The notes under the pieces: generated by a model
The model's input: only the letters and a program-made list of their open reading frames with translations
What the model was told of the DNA's origin: nothing
The model's database searches: none
Part shown: piece after piece, positions 9,412 through 17,479 of the stretch
Layout: every line of letters starts with the position of its first letter
Position numbering within the stretch: position 1 is the stretch's first letter
Translations under genes and position numbers: made by a program
DNA from: Rosettibacter firmus
GTDB taxonomy: Bacteria > Bacteroidota > Ignavibacteria > Ignavibacteriales > Melioribacteraceae
Assembly: GCF_036860695.1 (NCBI RefSeq)
Contig: NZ_JAYKGJ010000002.1
Location: forward strand, 254,001-318,000
Length of the DNA: 64,000 bases
Direction of reading: 5' to 3'

Positions 9412-10452
9412 ATGGAATCATTTATGAGTATTATTCTTATTGCAATCGGCAGTATATGTGCTGCCAGTTTTTATGTACCAATAAAGAAAATTAAAGAATG
9501 GTCATGGGAATCTTATTGGATTGTTCAGGGAATTGTTTCATGGATAATTGCACCATGGGTCTTTGCATACTTTACAGTACCTGAACTTGGAAATGTACTT
9601 GCTAATTCACCTGCTAATGCAATATGGGGAGCAATTATTTTTGGTGCATTGTGGGGAGTTGGTGGACTTACATTTGGTTTAAGTATGCGATATTTAGGTG
9701 TTGGACTCGGTCAATCTGTTGCTCTTGGTTTTACTGCAGCTCTTGGAACTTTAATCCCGCCTTTTGTCTCGGGTAGAAATTTATTTTTAACACACGAAGG
9801 AAGATTAATTCTCTTAGGTGTTGCCGTTTGTGTAACAGGAATAGCTATTGTTGGTTATGCTGGTGTTTTAAGATCTCGTAATATGCCAGAAGAAGATAGA
9901 AAAAAAGCAATAAAAGATTTTGCTTTGAAAAAAGGATTATTAATAGCAGTACTATCGGGATTGATGAGTGCTTGCTTTAATTATGGTATTAATGGAATAC
10001 CAGGTGTTGTCGATGCAGGTTATGTTATTCAGAAAGTAGCAGCTGAGTATAATACTGATCCATTGTTTGTTGTTAATCCAGCATATATTCTTGTAATGTT
10101 TGGAGGATTTTTAACAAACTTTGTTTACTGCATGTACCTGAATTTTAAGAATAAAACTTTTAGTGATTATTATTCTGTTAATAAAAAAGTTCTATTTAAT
10201 AATTTATTGTTCTGTTTATTAGGTGGTACACTCTGGTACTTACAATTCTTTTTCTTTGGTATGGGACAAAGCAAACTTCCACAGGCAATGTTTGTTTTTG
10301 GCTGGAGTATTTTGATGGCTCTTAATATTCTTTTCAGTAATGTATGGGGATTGATTTTAAAAGAGTGGAAAGGTGCTGGAGCTAAAACTATGGCAACTTT
10401 ATTTTTTGGTTTAATAGTTCTTATTCTTTCAACATTTGTAATCAAATTATAA
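9412..10452 (+). CDS. rhaT: L-rhamnose/H+ symporter
   Basis: The 346-residue protein has about ten hydrophobic segments and clear RhaT motifs: ASFYVPIKKIKEWSWESYW near the N-terminus, GALWGVGGLTFGLSMRYLGVGLGQSVALG around 80-105, and GLMSACFNYGI around 186-196. E. coli RhaT has 344 residues. It imports L-rhamnose with protons across the inner membrane. The gene follows rhaM and precedes rhaA by 24 bases, with ribosome sites AAGGTG and GGAGG. It is the only recognised sugar transporter in the pectin region of the window, so uronate uptake genes must lie elsewhere or outside. Confidence 0.92.
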   Translation: MESFMSIILIAIGSICAASFYVPIKKIKEWSWESYWIVQGIVSWIIAPWVFAYFTVPELGNVLANSPANAIWGAIIFGALWGVGGLTFGLSMRYLGVGLGQSVALGFTAALGTLIPPFVSGRNLFLTHEGRLILLGVAVCVTGIAIVGYAGVLRSRNMPEEDRKKAIKDFALKKGLLIAVLSGLMSACFNYGINGIPGVVDAGYVIQKVAAEYNTDPLFVVNPAYILVMFGGFLTNFVYCMYLNFKNKTFSDYYSVNKKVLFNNLLFCLLGGTLWYLQFFFFGMGQSKLPQAMFVFGWSILMALNILFSNVWGLILKEWKGAGAKTMATLFFGLIVLILSTFVIKL

Positions 10453-10476
10453 CTTACAGAATCTTTGGAGGTCTAA

Positions 10477-11748
10477 ATGAAAAATCAAAAAAATATAGAA
10501 CAGGCATATCAAAATGCTAAACAATTATATGCAGACTTGGGTATTGATACAGATCTTGTATTAAAAAAGCTTGATGAAATTGAGATAAGTTTACATTGCT
10601 GGCAAGCTGATGATGTCGGTGGATTTGAAACTCCCGATGCAGAGTTAAGTGGAGGAGGTCTTCAGGTAACAGGTAATTATCCAGGTAAAGCAAGAAATGT
10701 AGAAGAGTTGCGTTCGGATATCGAAAAAGTTATGAGTTTACTACCTGGCAAACAACGTTTGAATCTTCATGCAATATATGGAGATTTTAAAGGTAAAAAA
10801 GTTGATCGTGATCAGATAACAATTGAACATTTTCAAAGCTGGATTGATTGGGCAAAAAAATTAAATATTGGTATGGATTTTAATCCAACCTGTTTTTCGC
10901 ATCCATATGCAGATGATGGGTTTACTCTTTCATGTAAAAATGAAAAACATCGTAAATTCTGGATTGAACATGTTAAACGAACCAGAGAAATAGCTGCAGA
11001 AATAGGCAAACAACTTGGTAAACCTTGTATTAATAATATCTGGATTCCAGATGGTTCAAAAGATATTTCTGTTGACCGCTACACACATCGTGCATTATTA
11101 AAAGATTCACTCGATGAAATTTTCAAAGTCGAATATCCAAAAGATTATTTAAAAGATTCACTTGAAAGTAAATTATTTGGAATTGGTTCAGAATCAATGG
11201 TTGTTGGCTCTCATGAATTTTATTTAGGTTATGCAATTAAAAACAATAAGATGATTTGCATTGATAGTGGACATTTTCATCCTACAGAACAAATTGGAGA
11301 TAAAATTTCAGCTCTCCTTCTTTTTGTTGATGAATTGTTATTACATGTAAGTCGTGGTATTCGCTGGGATAGTGATCATGTTGTTATTTTTAATGATGAA
11401 GTACAATTTTTAGCTCAGGAAATTGTTCGTGCTAATGCTTTAAATAGAGTAAATATTGCTCTTGATTTTTTTGATGCAAGTATAAATCGGATTGGTGCAT
11501 ATGTAATTGGCACAAGAGCTACTCAATTAGCATTATTATATGCACTACTTGAACCAACACATTTATTAAAAGAACTCGAAGAAAAAGGGAAGTATTTTGA
11601 AAGACTTGCTTATATCGAAATAATGAAAACAAAGCCATTCGGGGCAATTTATGATTATTATTGTCTCATCAATAATGTACCTGTTGGAGATTATTACATT
11701 AATGAAATTCAGAAATATGAAAAAGAAGTTTTAAGTAAAAGGAGCTAA
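10477..11748 (+). CDS. rhaA: L-rhamnose isomerase
   Basis: The protein has 423 residues, against 419 in E. coli RhaA. It carries the family signatures ISLHCWQADDVGGFE, GNYPGKARN, MDFNPTCFSHPYADDGFTLS, NIWIPDGSKD, and IDSGHFHPTE, whose acidic and histidine residues bind two metal ions. The TIM-barrel enzyme converts L-rhamnose to L-rhamnulose in the cytoplasm. GGAGG lies seven bases before the ATG. Rhamnulokinase and the aldolase (or an alternative phosphorylated route) are not in the window and may lie upstream of base 1. No terminator is obvious in the 149 bases that follow. Confidence 0.92.
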   Translation: MKNQKNIEQAYQNAKQLYADLGIDTDLVLKKLDEIEISLHCWQADDVGGFETPDAELSGGGLQVTGNYPGKARNVEELRSDIEKVMSLLPGKQRLNLHAIYGDFKGKKVDRDQITIEHFQSWIDWAKKLNIGMDFNPTCFSHPYADDGFTLSCKNEKHRKFWIEHVKRTREIAAEIGKQLGKPCINNIWIPDGSKDISVDRYTHRALLKDSLDEIFKVEYPKDYLKDSLESKLFGIGSESMVVGSHEFYLGYAIKNNKMICIDSGHFHPTEQIGDKISALLLFVDELLLHVSRGIRWDSDHVVIFNDEVQFLAQEIVRANALNRVNIALDFFDASINRIGAYVIGTRATQLALLYALLEPTHLLKELEEKGKYFERLAYIEIMKTKPFGAIYDYYCLINNVPVGDYYINEIQKYEKEVLSKRS

Positions 11749-11897
11749 TATTAATTTATTGCATTCATTTGTATTTATAAGCTTTTGATCATTACAATTC
11801 TTTTTTCGCCGATATTCCCCATAATAATATTTTACATTAAATAAAAGTAAAATTAATTTGTAATGATTTGATAATAATTTTCAATAAGGAAATTACT

Positions 11898-13295
11898 ATG
11901 AATCGTCGTGAAGCAATTAAAAAAACTGTTGGTGTTATAGCATTAACAGCTTTATCACCAGCAGTTACACCATTAATTTTTAGCAGTAAATCAAAAAAGG
12001 AATTTAATGTTTTGAAATTTGGAGCCAGAGGAGATGGTAAAACTCTTGATTCTCCTGCGATTCAAAAAGCAATTGATAATGCACATGCTTCTGGAGGAAA
12101 AGTAATAGTTCCTGAAGGATATAAATTCTTAATTGGCACAATTGAACTTAAAAGTGGTATAGAATTTTTTATTGATCAGGGAGCTGAATTAATTATCAGT
12201 ACAGAACAATCGCATTATAAAAATTCAACTGCATTTTATGCAGATGGTGCAGAAGAACTTATTATTTCAGGTTATGGCAATATAAACGGTCGTGCAGTTG
12301 AATTTATGTCTCATTACGAAGAAGCAAATGAATGGTGGATCCCTAAAGAATGGCGACCTAAAATGTTCATTCTTAAATCCTGTAGAAATCTAACCACAAA
12401 AGAATTTACATTTGGCAATGCTCCTGAATGGGGTTTACATATGCTTGGATGTGAAAATGTATTAGTTGATGGCATTAAAATAAGAAATCTTCTTAATGTC
12501 CCTAATTGTGATGGAATAGATCCAGACCATTGTAGAAATGTTGAAATCAAAAATTGTGATATTGTTTGTGGTGATGATGCAATAGTTATTAAAGCAACAA
12601 AACAGGAAATTGATTATGGCCCTTCATCAAATATTTATGTCCATGATTGTGTACTTGAAACTCAGGACTCAGGTGTAAAAATTGGTACAGAAACAACTTC
12701 TGATATTAACAAAATTACTTTTGAAAATTGTAAGATTAAATCCAGTTGCAGAGGATTAAATATCCAGCTGCGAGATAATGGAGTTGTAAGTGATATTGTT
12801 TTTAGTAATATAGAATTTGTGTCTAAATATCATTCTGATCCATGGTGGGGACGTGGTGAGGCTATTTCGTTTACTGCTATTCCAAGAAATAAAGATACAA
12901 AATGTGGAAAAATTAAAAATGTTATTGTAAAGAATGTAAGTGGCAAAGCTGAAAATAGCATAAGAATTAATGGTACTAAAGAAAGTATTATTGAAAATGT
13001 TCTTTTAGAAAATGTATCTGTTGAGTTTAATAGATGGACAAAATACAAAGGAGGACTATTCGATAACCGTCCCACTACAGTTTATGAACCTATTGAATAT
13101 TGTGATAATCCGGGAATAAGTATCAGGTATGCAAAAGATATCATGATAGTAAATAGTTCAATTAATTGGGGTAATAATATTCCTGAATATTTTAGTAATG
13201 CAATTAAAGTTGAAAATTCTCAAGGTGTCAAAATAAAATCGTTTACTGGCAAATCTGCTAATCCGAATTTATATGAAGATATAGTTTTTCTATAG
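11898..13295 (+). CDS. GH28-family polygalacturonase-like enzyme with twin-arginine leader
   Basis: I prefer the ATG at 11898, preceded by AAGGA, over an in-frame ATG 30 bases earlier. It gives 465 residues beginning MNRREAIKKTVGVIALTAL, a twin-arginine-type leader. A right-handed beta-helix begins at FNVLKFGARGDGKTLD. GH28 catalytic motifs are visible: NCDGIDPD (about 202-209) and GDDAIVIK (about 225-232). The usual third motif (G-H-G) appears as DSGVKIGT and the last (R-I-K) as RGLNIQLRD, so this is a divergent subfamily. It may act on rhamnogalacturonan or another uronic-acid polymer rather than plain polygalacturonate. A TatA gene occurs at 39515-39718. The start region and family are well supported, the substrate is not. 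Confidence 0.85.
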   Translation: MNRREAIKKTVGVIALTALSPAVTPLIFSSKSKKEFNVLKFGARGDGKTLDSPAIQKAIDNAHASGGKVIVPEGYKFLIGTIELKSGIEFFIDQGAELIISTEQSHYKNSTAFYADGAEELIISGYGNINGRAVEFMSHYEEANEWWIPKEWRPKMFILKSCRNLTTKEFTFGNAPEWGLHMLGCENVLVDGIKIRNLLNVPNCDGIDPDHCRNVEIKNCDIVCGDDAIVIKATKQEIDYGPSSNIYVHDCVLETQDSGVKIGTETTSDINKITFENCKIKSSCRGLNIQLRDNGVVSDIVFSNIEFVSKYHSDPWWGRGEAISFTAIPRNKDTKCGKIKNVIVKNVSGKAENSIRINGTKESIIENVLLENVSVEFNRWTKYKGGLFDNRPTTVYEPIEYCDNPGISIRYAKDIMIVNSSINWGNNIPEYFSNAIKVENSQGVKIKSFTGKSANPNLYEDIVFL

Positions 13296-13306
13296 GAGTG
13301 TAATTT

Positions 13307-14431
13307 ATGAAAAAATTGTTAGCATGTATATTTGTTTTCCTTTTCTCTTTTTCAGGATTTTATCTTGATAGAGAAGATGTAACATTTCCGGTATTTCAAT
13401 TTCCGCATGATCGCATTCCAGTTATTGATGGTAATCCTGATGATTGGGCAATAGTTCCAGAATCATATACAATAGGTATTGAACAAGCCTGGGAAGATTC
13501 TGGTAAACAGGATTCTATTAATAAAAAAAATCTTGATTTTAAAGTAAAAGTTGGATGGGTAAAAGGATTAAATAGACTTTATTTTTTATACGAAGCTTAC
13601 GATGATTTCTGGAATTTTTGTCGCAACGATCATCATAATGATATTTTTGAAGTTGTGGTTGATGGCGATTTGTCAGGTGGTCCCCTTGTTGACCATGCAC
13701 ATTATAAAGTATGGACTCCAGAAGCTGTTGGAACTGATCGTGTTAAATTAGATCCACGAATTACTCCAGAAGATGAACACTGGTTGATTCACGGAGTTCA
13801 TGCACAGAATTATCATATTTTTACTCCACCAGGGAAAAAAGATTGGTGTATGGTCTGGGGTATTCAGCCCTGGATTAAAGAATTTCCTTATGCTCTTTCT
13901 GCTTGCAAATATAATTTCACAAGGACAGGCCAATCTGGTAAATTAATTTTAGAATTTTATATAACTGTCTTTGATTATGCCCCTGCTGATGGACCTGCCA
14001 GAGCAGTCGAATCAAAATTTGAAGAGAATAAATTAATTGGTTTATCATGGGCGGTGATTGATTATGATGATTCTACTTCAACAAGCCACAATGGATTCTG
14101 GAATCTATCACGTCATCATACAATGTATGGAAATGCATCTTATCTATGTTTATTCAAATTAATGCCACTCTTACCAGAATTTTTACCAAAATTGAAAGCA
14201 AACTGGAGTTTTAAAGTTATTGACTTTGAAAAGAGAATTGTTGCTTTTAAAGATCTCTCAATCGGTAATATAAAAAAATGGAAATGGGATTTTGGAGATG
14301 GAAATTATTCTTATGAACAGAATCCTGTTTATCAATACAAAAAAGGTGGTGATTATAATGTTACACTTTATATCGAAGGTCCTGATGGCAAAGATCAATT
14401 AACTAAAGTTTGGGATGTTAGTTTTAAGTAA
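13307..14431 (+). CDS. Secreted CBM9-like protein with C-terminal PKD domain
   Basis: The 374-residue protein starts with a short signal peptide (about 1-19). Residues 34-280 resemble family-9 carbohydrate-binding or DOMON-type beta-sandwich domains: IPVIDGNPDDWAIVP, LYFLYEAYDDFWNF and NDIFEVVVDGDLSGG are typical of sugar-binding proteins of this kind. From about residue 290 there is a PKD domain with the hallmark KWKWDFGDGNYSYEQNPVYQY. No enzymatic motif or T9SS tail is seen. It follows the GH28 gene by 11 bases with GGAG before the ATG, so it is probably co-transcribed and may bind pectin fragments at the cell surface. This role is inference. Confidence 0.7.
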   Translation: MKKLLACIFVFLFSFSGFYLDREDVTFPVFQFPHDRIPVIDGNPDDWAIVPESYTIGIEQAWEDSGKQDSINKKNLDFKVKVGWVKGLNRLYFLYEAYDDFWNFCRNDHHNDIFEVVVDGDLSGGPLVDHAHYKVWTPEAVGTDRVKLDPRITPEDEHWLIHGVHAQNYHIFTPPGKKDWCMVWGIQPWIKEFPYALSACKYNFTRTGQSGKLILEFYITVFDYAPADGPARAVESKFEENKLIGLSWAVIDYDDSTSTSHNGFWNLSRHHTMYGNASYLCLFKLMPLLPEFLPKLKANWSFKVIDFEKRIVAFKDLSIGNIKKWKWDFGDGNYSYEQNPVYQYKKGGDYNVTLYIEGPDGKDQLTKVWDVSFK

Positions 14432-14527
14432 TTTTAAAATGTGAATAATTTATTAAACTAACTTATATTGGAATAAAAAAAATAATGTGTAAAGATCTAT
14501 TACCATAAATGAATTTTAGAGGTTAAT

Positions 14528-16378
14528 ATGTTAAGAAAAATTGTGGTGAATTTAATATTTCTCTTTCTTTTTTCTTCAATTTATTCCCAAAATTTAATTA
14601 GTGAAAAAACTGATTTAATTACCAACATACTTAATCGAAAATTTATATCATTAAATGGTAGATGGAATTATATAATTGATCCATATGAAAATGGTTACTA
14701 TAATTACAGACGCCAGCCATATGATGCTACAGGAGAAGATCTAAGAGGATTCTATGCAAATTATAAACCAAAAGATAAAACAGAAAGAGTAGAATATGAT
14801 TTCGATTTGTCACCTGCAATGACAATACCTGGTGATTGGAATTCTCAGGTTAATGAATTAAAATTTTATGAAGGTACAATCTGGTTTAAAAGAAATTTTG
14901 TTATAAATAAAAAGGATGATAAAAGATATTTCCTTTATTTTGGTGCTGTTAACTATGAAGCACATGTTTACTTAAATGGGAAAAAACTTGGTGTCCATGT
15001 TGGTGGTTTTACTCCATTTAATTTTGAGGTGACACAATACCTTAAAAATGGAGATAATTTTATTATAGTAAAAGTTGATAATACAAGAAGATTGGATGGA
15101 GTTCCAACTGTAAATACAGATTGGTGGAATTATGGTGGTATTACACGAGATGTATTATTGATCGAAACAAATCAAACATTCATTAAAGATTTCTTAATTC
15201 AATTGAAAAAAGATAACAACAAATTAATAGAAGGTTTTGTACAATTAGATGGCATTAATAAAAAACAAAAAATAAATATCACAATTCCATTAGCTGGAGT
15301 TCAATATAAATTTAATACTGATGAAAATGGTTTTGCAAAATTCAATATCCCTGTAAAGAATTTAAAACTCTGGTCTCCCGAAACTCCTTTTCTTTACGAT
15401 GTAAATATCATTGCAGAAACAGATACTTTAAAAGATCAAATTGGATTCCGTACAATTGCAGTAAGTGGAACAGATATTTTATTGAATGGAAAACCAATTT
15501 ATCTAAGAGGAATTTGTATACATGAAGAAAATCCTTTAAAGACAGGTAGAGCTTACTCAGAAGGAGAAGCATTTATGTTATTAAACTGGGCAAAGGAATT
15601 AAATTGTAATTACGTTCGATTGGCACATTATCCACACAATGAATATATGATAAGAACAGCTGAAAAATTGGGATTGCTGGTCTGGGAAGAAATTCCAGTC
15701 TATTGGACAATTCAATGGGAGAATAAGGAAACTTTACAAAATGCTATTAATCAGTTAACAGACATGATTATTCGAGATAGAAATAGAGCAAATGTTATTA
15801 TATGGTCTATTGGCAACGAAACACCAGTGACAGAACAAAGAATAAATTTTATGAGAACTCTTGCAGAAAAAGCACGTCAATTAGATAGCACAAGATTAAT
15901 CTCCGCAGCACTTGAAGTTCATTCACTAAAAGAAGATCCCACAACTTATGTTATCGATGATCCACTGGGAGAATATCTTGATGTTTTATCATTTAATGAA
16001 TATATAGGATGGTATGATGGCAAACCAGATAAATGCGATAAATTAAAATGGCAATTCAAATACAATAAACCAGTTTTGATAAGTGAAACAGGAGCAGGTG
16101 CTCTTCAGGGATTTTATGCAGATAGTGTAACTGTGTGGTCAGAAGATTATCAGGAATATTTTTTCAAGAAGCAATTGAATATGATTAAAAATCAAAAGCA
16201 AATTAAAGGATTAACTCCATGGATACTTGTGGATTTTAGATCGCCAAGAAGACAACATCCAGTTTATCAAAACTACTGGAATCGTAAAGGATTAATTTCA
16301 AGTTCAGGCATTAAGAAAAAAGCTTTTTATGTTTTGAAAAAATATTATGATGAAATTGAAAATACCAGTAAGCATTGA
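14528..16378 (+). CDS. GH2 beta-glucuronidase-like glycoside hydrolase
   Basis: The protein has 616 residues with a signal peptide at about 1-20 (IYSQ). It follows GH2 architecture: a sugar-binding domain (WNYIIDPYENG to VKVDNTRRLDGVP), an immunoglobulin-like domain, then the TIM barrel. The acid/base Glu is E431 in WSIGNETP and the nucleophile Glu is E520 in ISETGAG, a spacing close to that of E. coli GusA. Near the end NRKG (N585, K587) matches the N-x-K-G motif that holds the substrate carboxylate in beta-glucuronidases. The likely role is removal of terminal beta-linked glucuronate or another uronate from pectin side chains. AGAGG precedes the ATG. Periplasmic location is inferred. Confidence 0.85.
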   Translation: MLRKIVVNLIFLFLFSSIYSQNLISEKTDLITNILNRKFISLNGRWNYIIDPYENGYYNYRRQPYDATGEDLRGFYANYKPKDKTERVEYDFDLSPAMTIPGDWNSQVNELKFYEGTIWFKRNFVINKKDDKRYFLYFGAVNYEAHVYLNGKKLGVHVGGFTPFNFEVTQYLKNGDNFIIVKVDNTRRLDGVPTVNTDWWNYGGITRDVLLIETNQTFIKDFLIQLKKDNNKLIEGFVQLDGINKKQKINITIPLAGVQYKFNTDENGFAKFNIPVKNLKLWSPETPFLYDVNIIAETDTLKDQIGFRTIAVSGTDILLNGKPIYLRGICIHEENPLKTGRAYSEGEAFMLLNWAKELNCNYVRLAHYPHNEYMIRTAEKLGLLVWEEIPVYWTIQWENKETLQNAINQLTDMIIRDRNRANVIIWSIGNETPVTEQRINFMRTLAEKARQLDSTRLISAALEVHSLKEDPTTYVIDDPLGEYLDVLSFNEYIGWYDGKPDKCDKLKWQFKYNKPVLISETGAGALQGFYADSVTVWSEDYQEYFFKKQLNMIKNQKQIKGLTPWILVDFRSPRRQHPVYQNYWNRKGLISSSGIKKKAFYVLKKYYDEIENTSKH

Positions 16379-16643
16379 GAACTAAAAATGGGAACAAGGT
16401 AAGAAAATCAACGAAAATATAATCAAGCTAAATTTTATTCAAAGAAGAACATTTAATTTTTTTATTCTTTAAAATCAATTTATACAGCTTATTTCATTGA
16501 AATTAACAGAACTCTGCGTTTCTTAAGAATTTCCCTATCAATAATTAATCATCTCTATTACACATCCTTTATTTCACTTCTTGATTTTAGAACCTATGCT
16601 TATTATTTTGGTATAACATAAAACTTAGAAAACGGAGGTTATT

Positions 16644-17063
16644 ATGGCTTCGGAAGATAATGGCTTGGGAAAAGGTTTATTAATTGGTTTTTTAACTGGT
16701 GCAGCTGTTGGTTCTATAATTGCATTATTATTTGCACCTAAATCTGGCAAAGAATTAAGAGAAGATATTAAGAAAAAGTCTCAGGATTTTATGGAAGATG
16801 CCGAAACTTATTTATCTTCTGCAAAAGAAAAAGCTACACAATTAATTAATGAGGGTAAAAAAAAATCTGAAAAACTTGTTGCTGAAGCTAAAGAGAAAGT
16901 AGATGCCCTTTTAAGTGAAGCAGAAAAAATTTTAAGCGAAGCAAAAGATAAGGCAGGAAATGTTGTACAATCAACAAAAGAAAAAGTTGAAAAAGAAGGG
17001 GAGAGATTAAAAACTGCAATAAAAGCCGGGGTTGATACATATCGAACCGAAAAAGAAGCTTGA
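16644..17063 (+). CDS. YtxH-domain envelope protein
   Basis: The protein has 139 residues. A glycine-rich hydrophobic segment (about 10-31, LLIGFLTGAAVGSIIALLFAP) is followed by KSGKELREDI, the hallmark of YtxH/gas-vesicle-like proteins. The rest is a highly charged, Lys/Glu/Ala-rich helix with heptad-like repeats (KEKATQLINEGKKKSEKLVAEAKEKV), predicted coiled coil. YtxH proteins are small membrane-associated proteins often linked to stress, with no known reaction. CGGAGG precedes the ATG. The gene ends three bases before the next one, which also has one N-terminal membrane segment and an amphipathic tail, so the two probably work as a pair. Confidence 0.8.
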   Translation: MASEDNGLGKGLLIGFLTGAAVGSIIALLFAPKSGKELREDIKKKSQDFMEDAETYLSSAKEKATQLINEGKKKSEKLVAEAKEKVDALLSEAEKILSEAKDKAGNVVQSTKEKVEKEGERLKTAIKAGVDTYRTEKEA

Positions 17064-17066
17064 TAA

Positions 17067-17450
17067 ATGGATATTGTCATTAATATTTTATTAGTTATTC
17101 TTATTATTTCTGCTTCTGTATTATGTATATATTTAATATTTACACTTAAAAGTCTTATACGAGAAGCAGAGGCAATTAGAAAAGATGTGCATGATATTGT
17201 TGAAAAAGCTCTTCCAGTGCTGGAGAACTTGAATGATGTTTCGAATCGTGCATCGAGAGTTGTAAGTGATATAGAAAATTACTGGGAAGAGGTTGATAGT
17301 TCAATAAAAAAAATTAAAGAGAAAATTGCTAACTTCACTTCACTAAAAACATTTCAAGGGAATGATAATCCTGCAAAGGATTTTATAAAAAATCTACGTG
17401 CTCTTTTCAAAGGCATATCAACTTTTTGGCAAACATTTAAGAAAAAATAA
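17067..17450 (+). CDS. DUF948-like membrane-anchored protein
   Basis: The 127-residue protein has one N-terminal transmembrane segment (about 4-27) followed by a long helix (SLIREAEAIRKDVHDIVEKALPVLENLNDVSNRASRVVSDI). This is the layout of DUF948-type proteins, which usually stand next to YtxH proteins, as here. The C-terminal third is lysine-rich. Its function is unknown. It is translated directly after the YtxH gene, and the EF-G gene follows after 29 bases. Confidence 0.65.
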   Translation: MDIVINILLVILIISASVLCIYLIFTLKSLIREAEAIRKDVHDIVEKALPVLENLNDVSNRASRVVSDIENYWEEVDSSIKKIKEKIANFTSLKTFQGNDNPAKDFIKNLRALFKGISTFWQTFKKK

Positions 17451-17479
17451 TTTTGGTTCTAAAGTAAGGAGAAATAATC

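Noticed and set aside
11788-11867. Ten-base inverted repeat ATCATTACAA ... TTGTAATGAT upstream of the GH28 gene
   Set aside because: The arms are A+T-rich and 60 bases apart. Several such pairs are expected by chance in a window of this size and composition.
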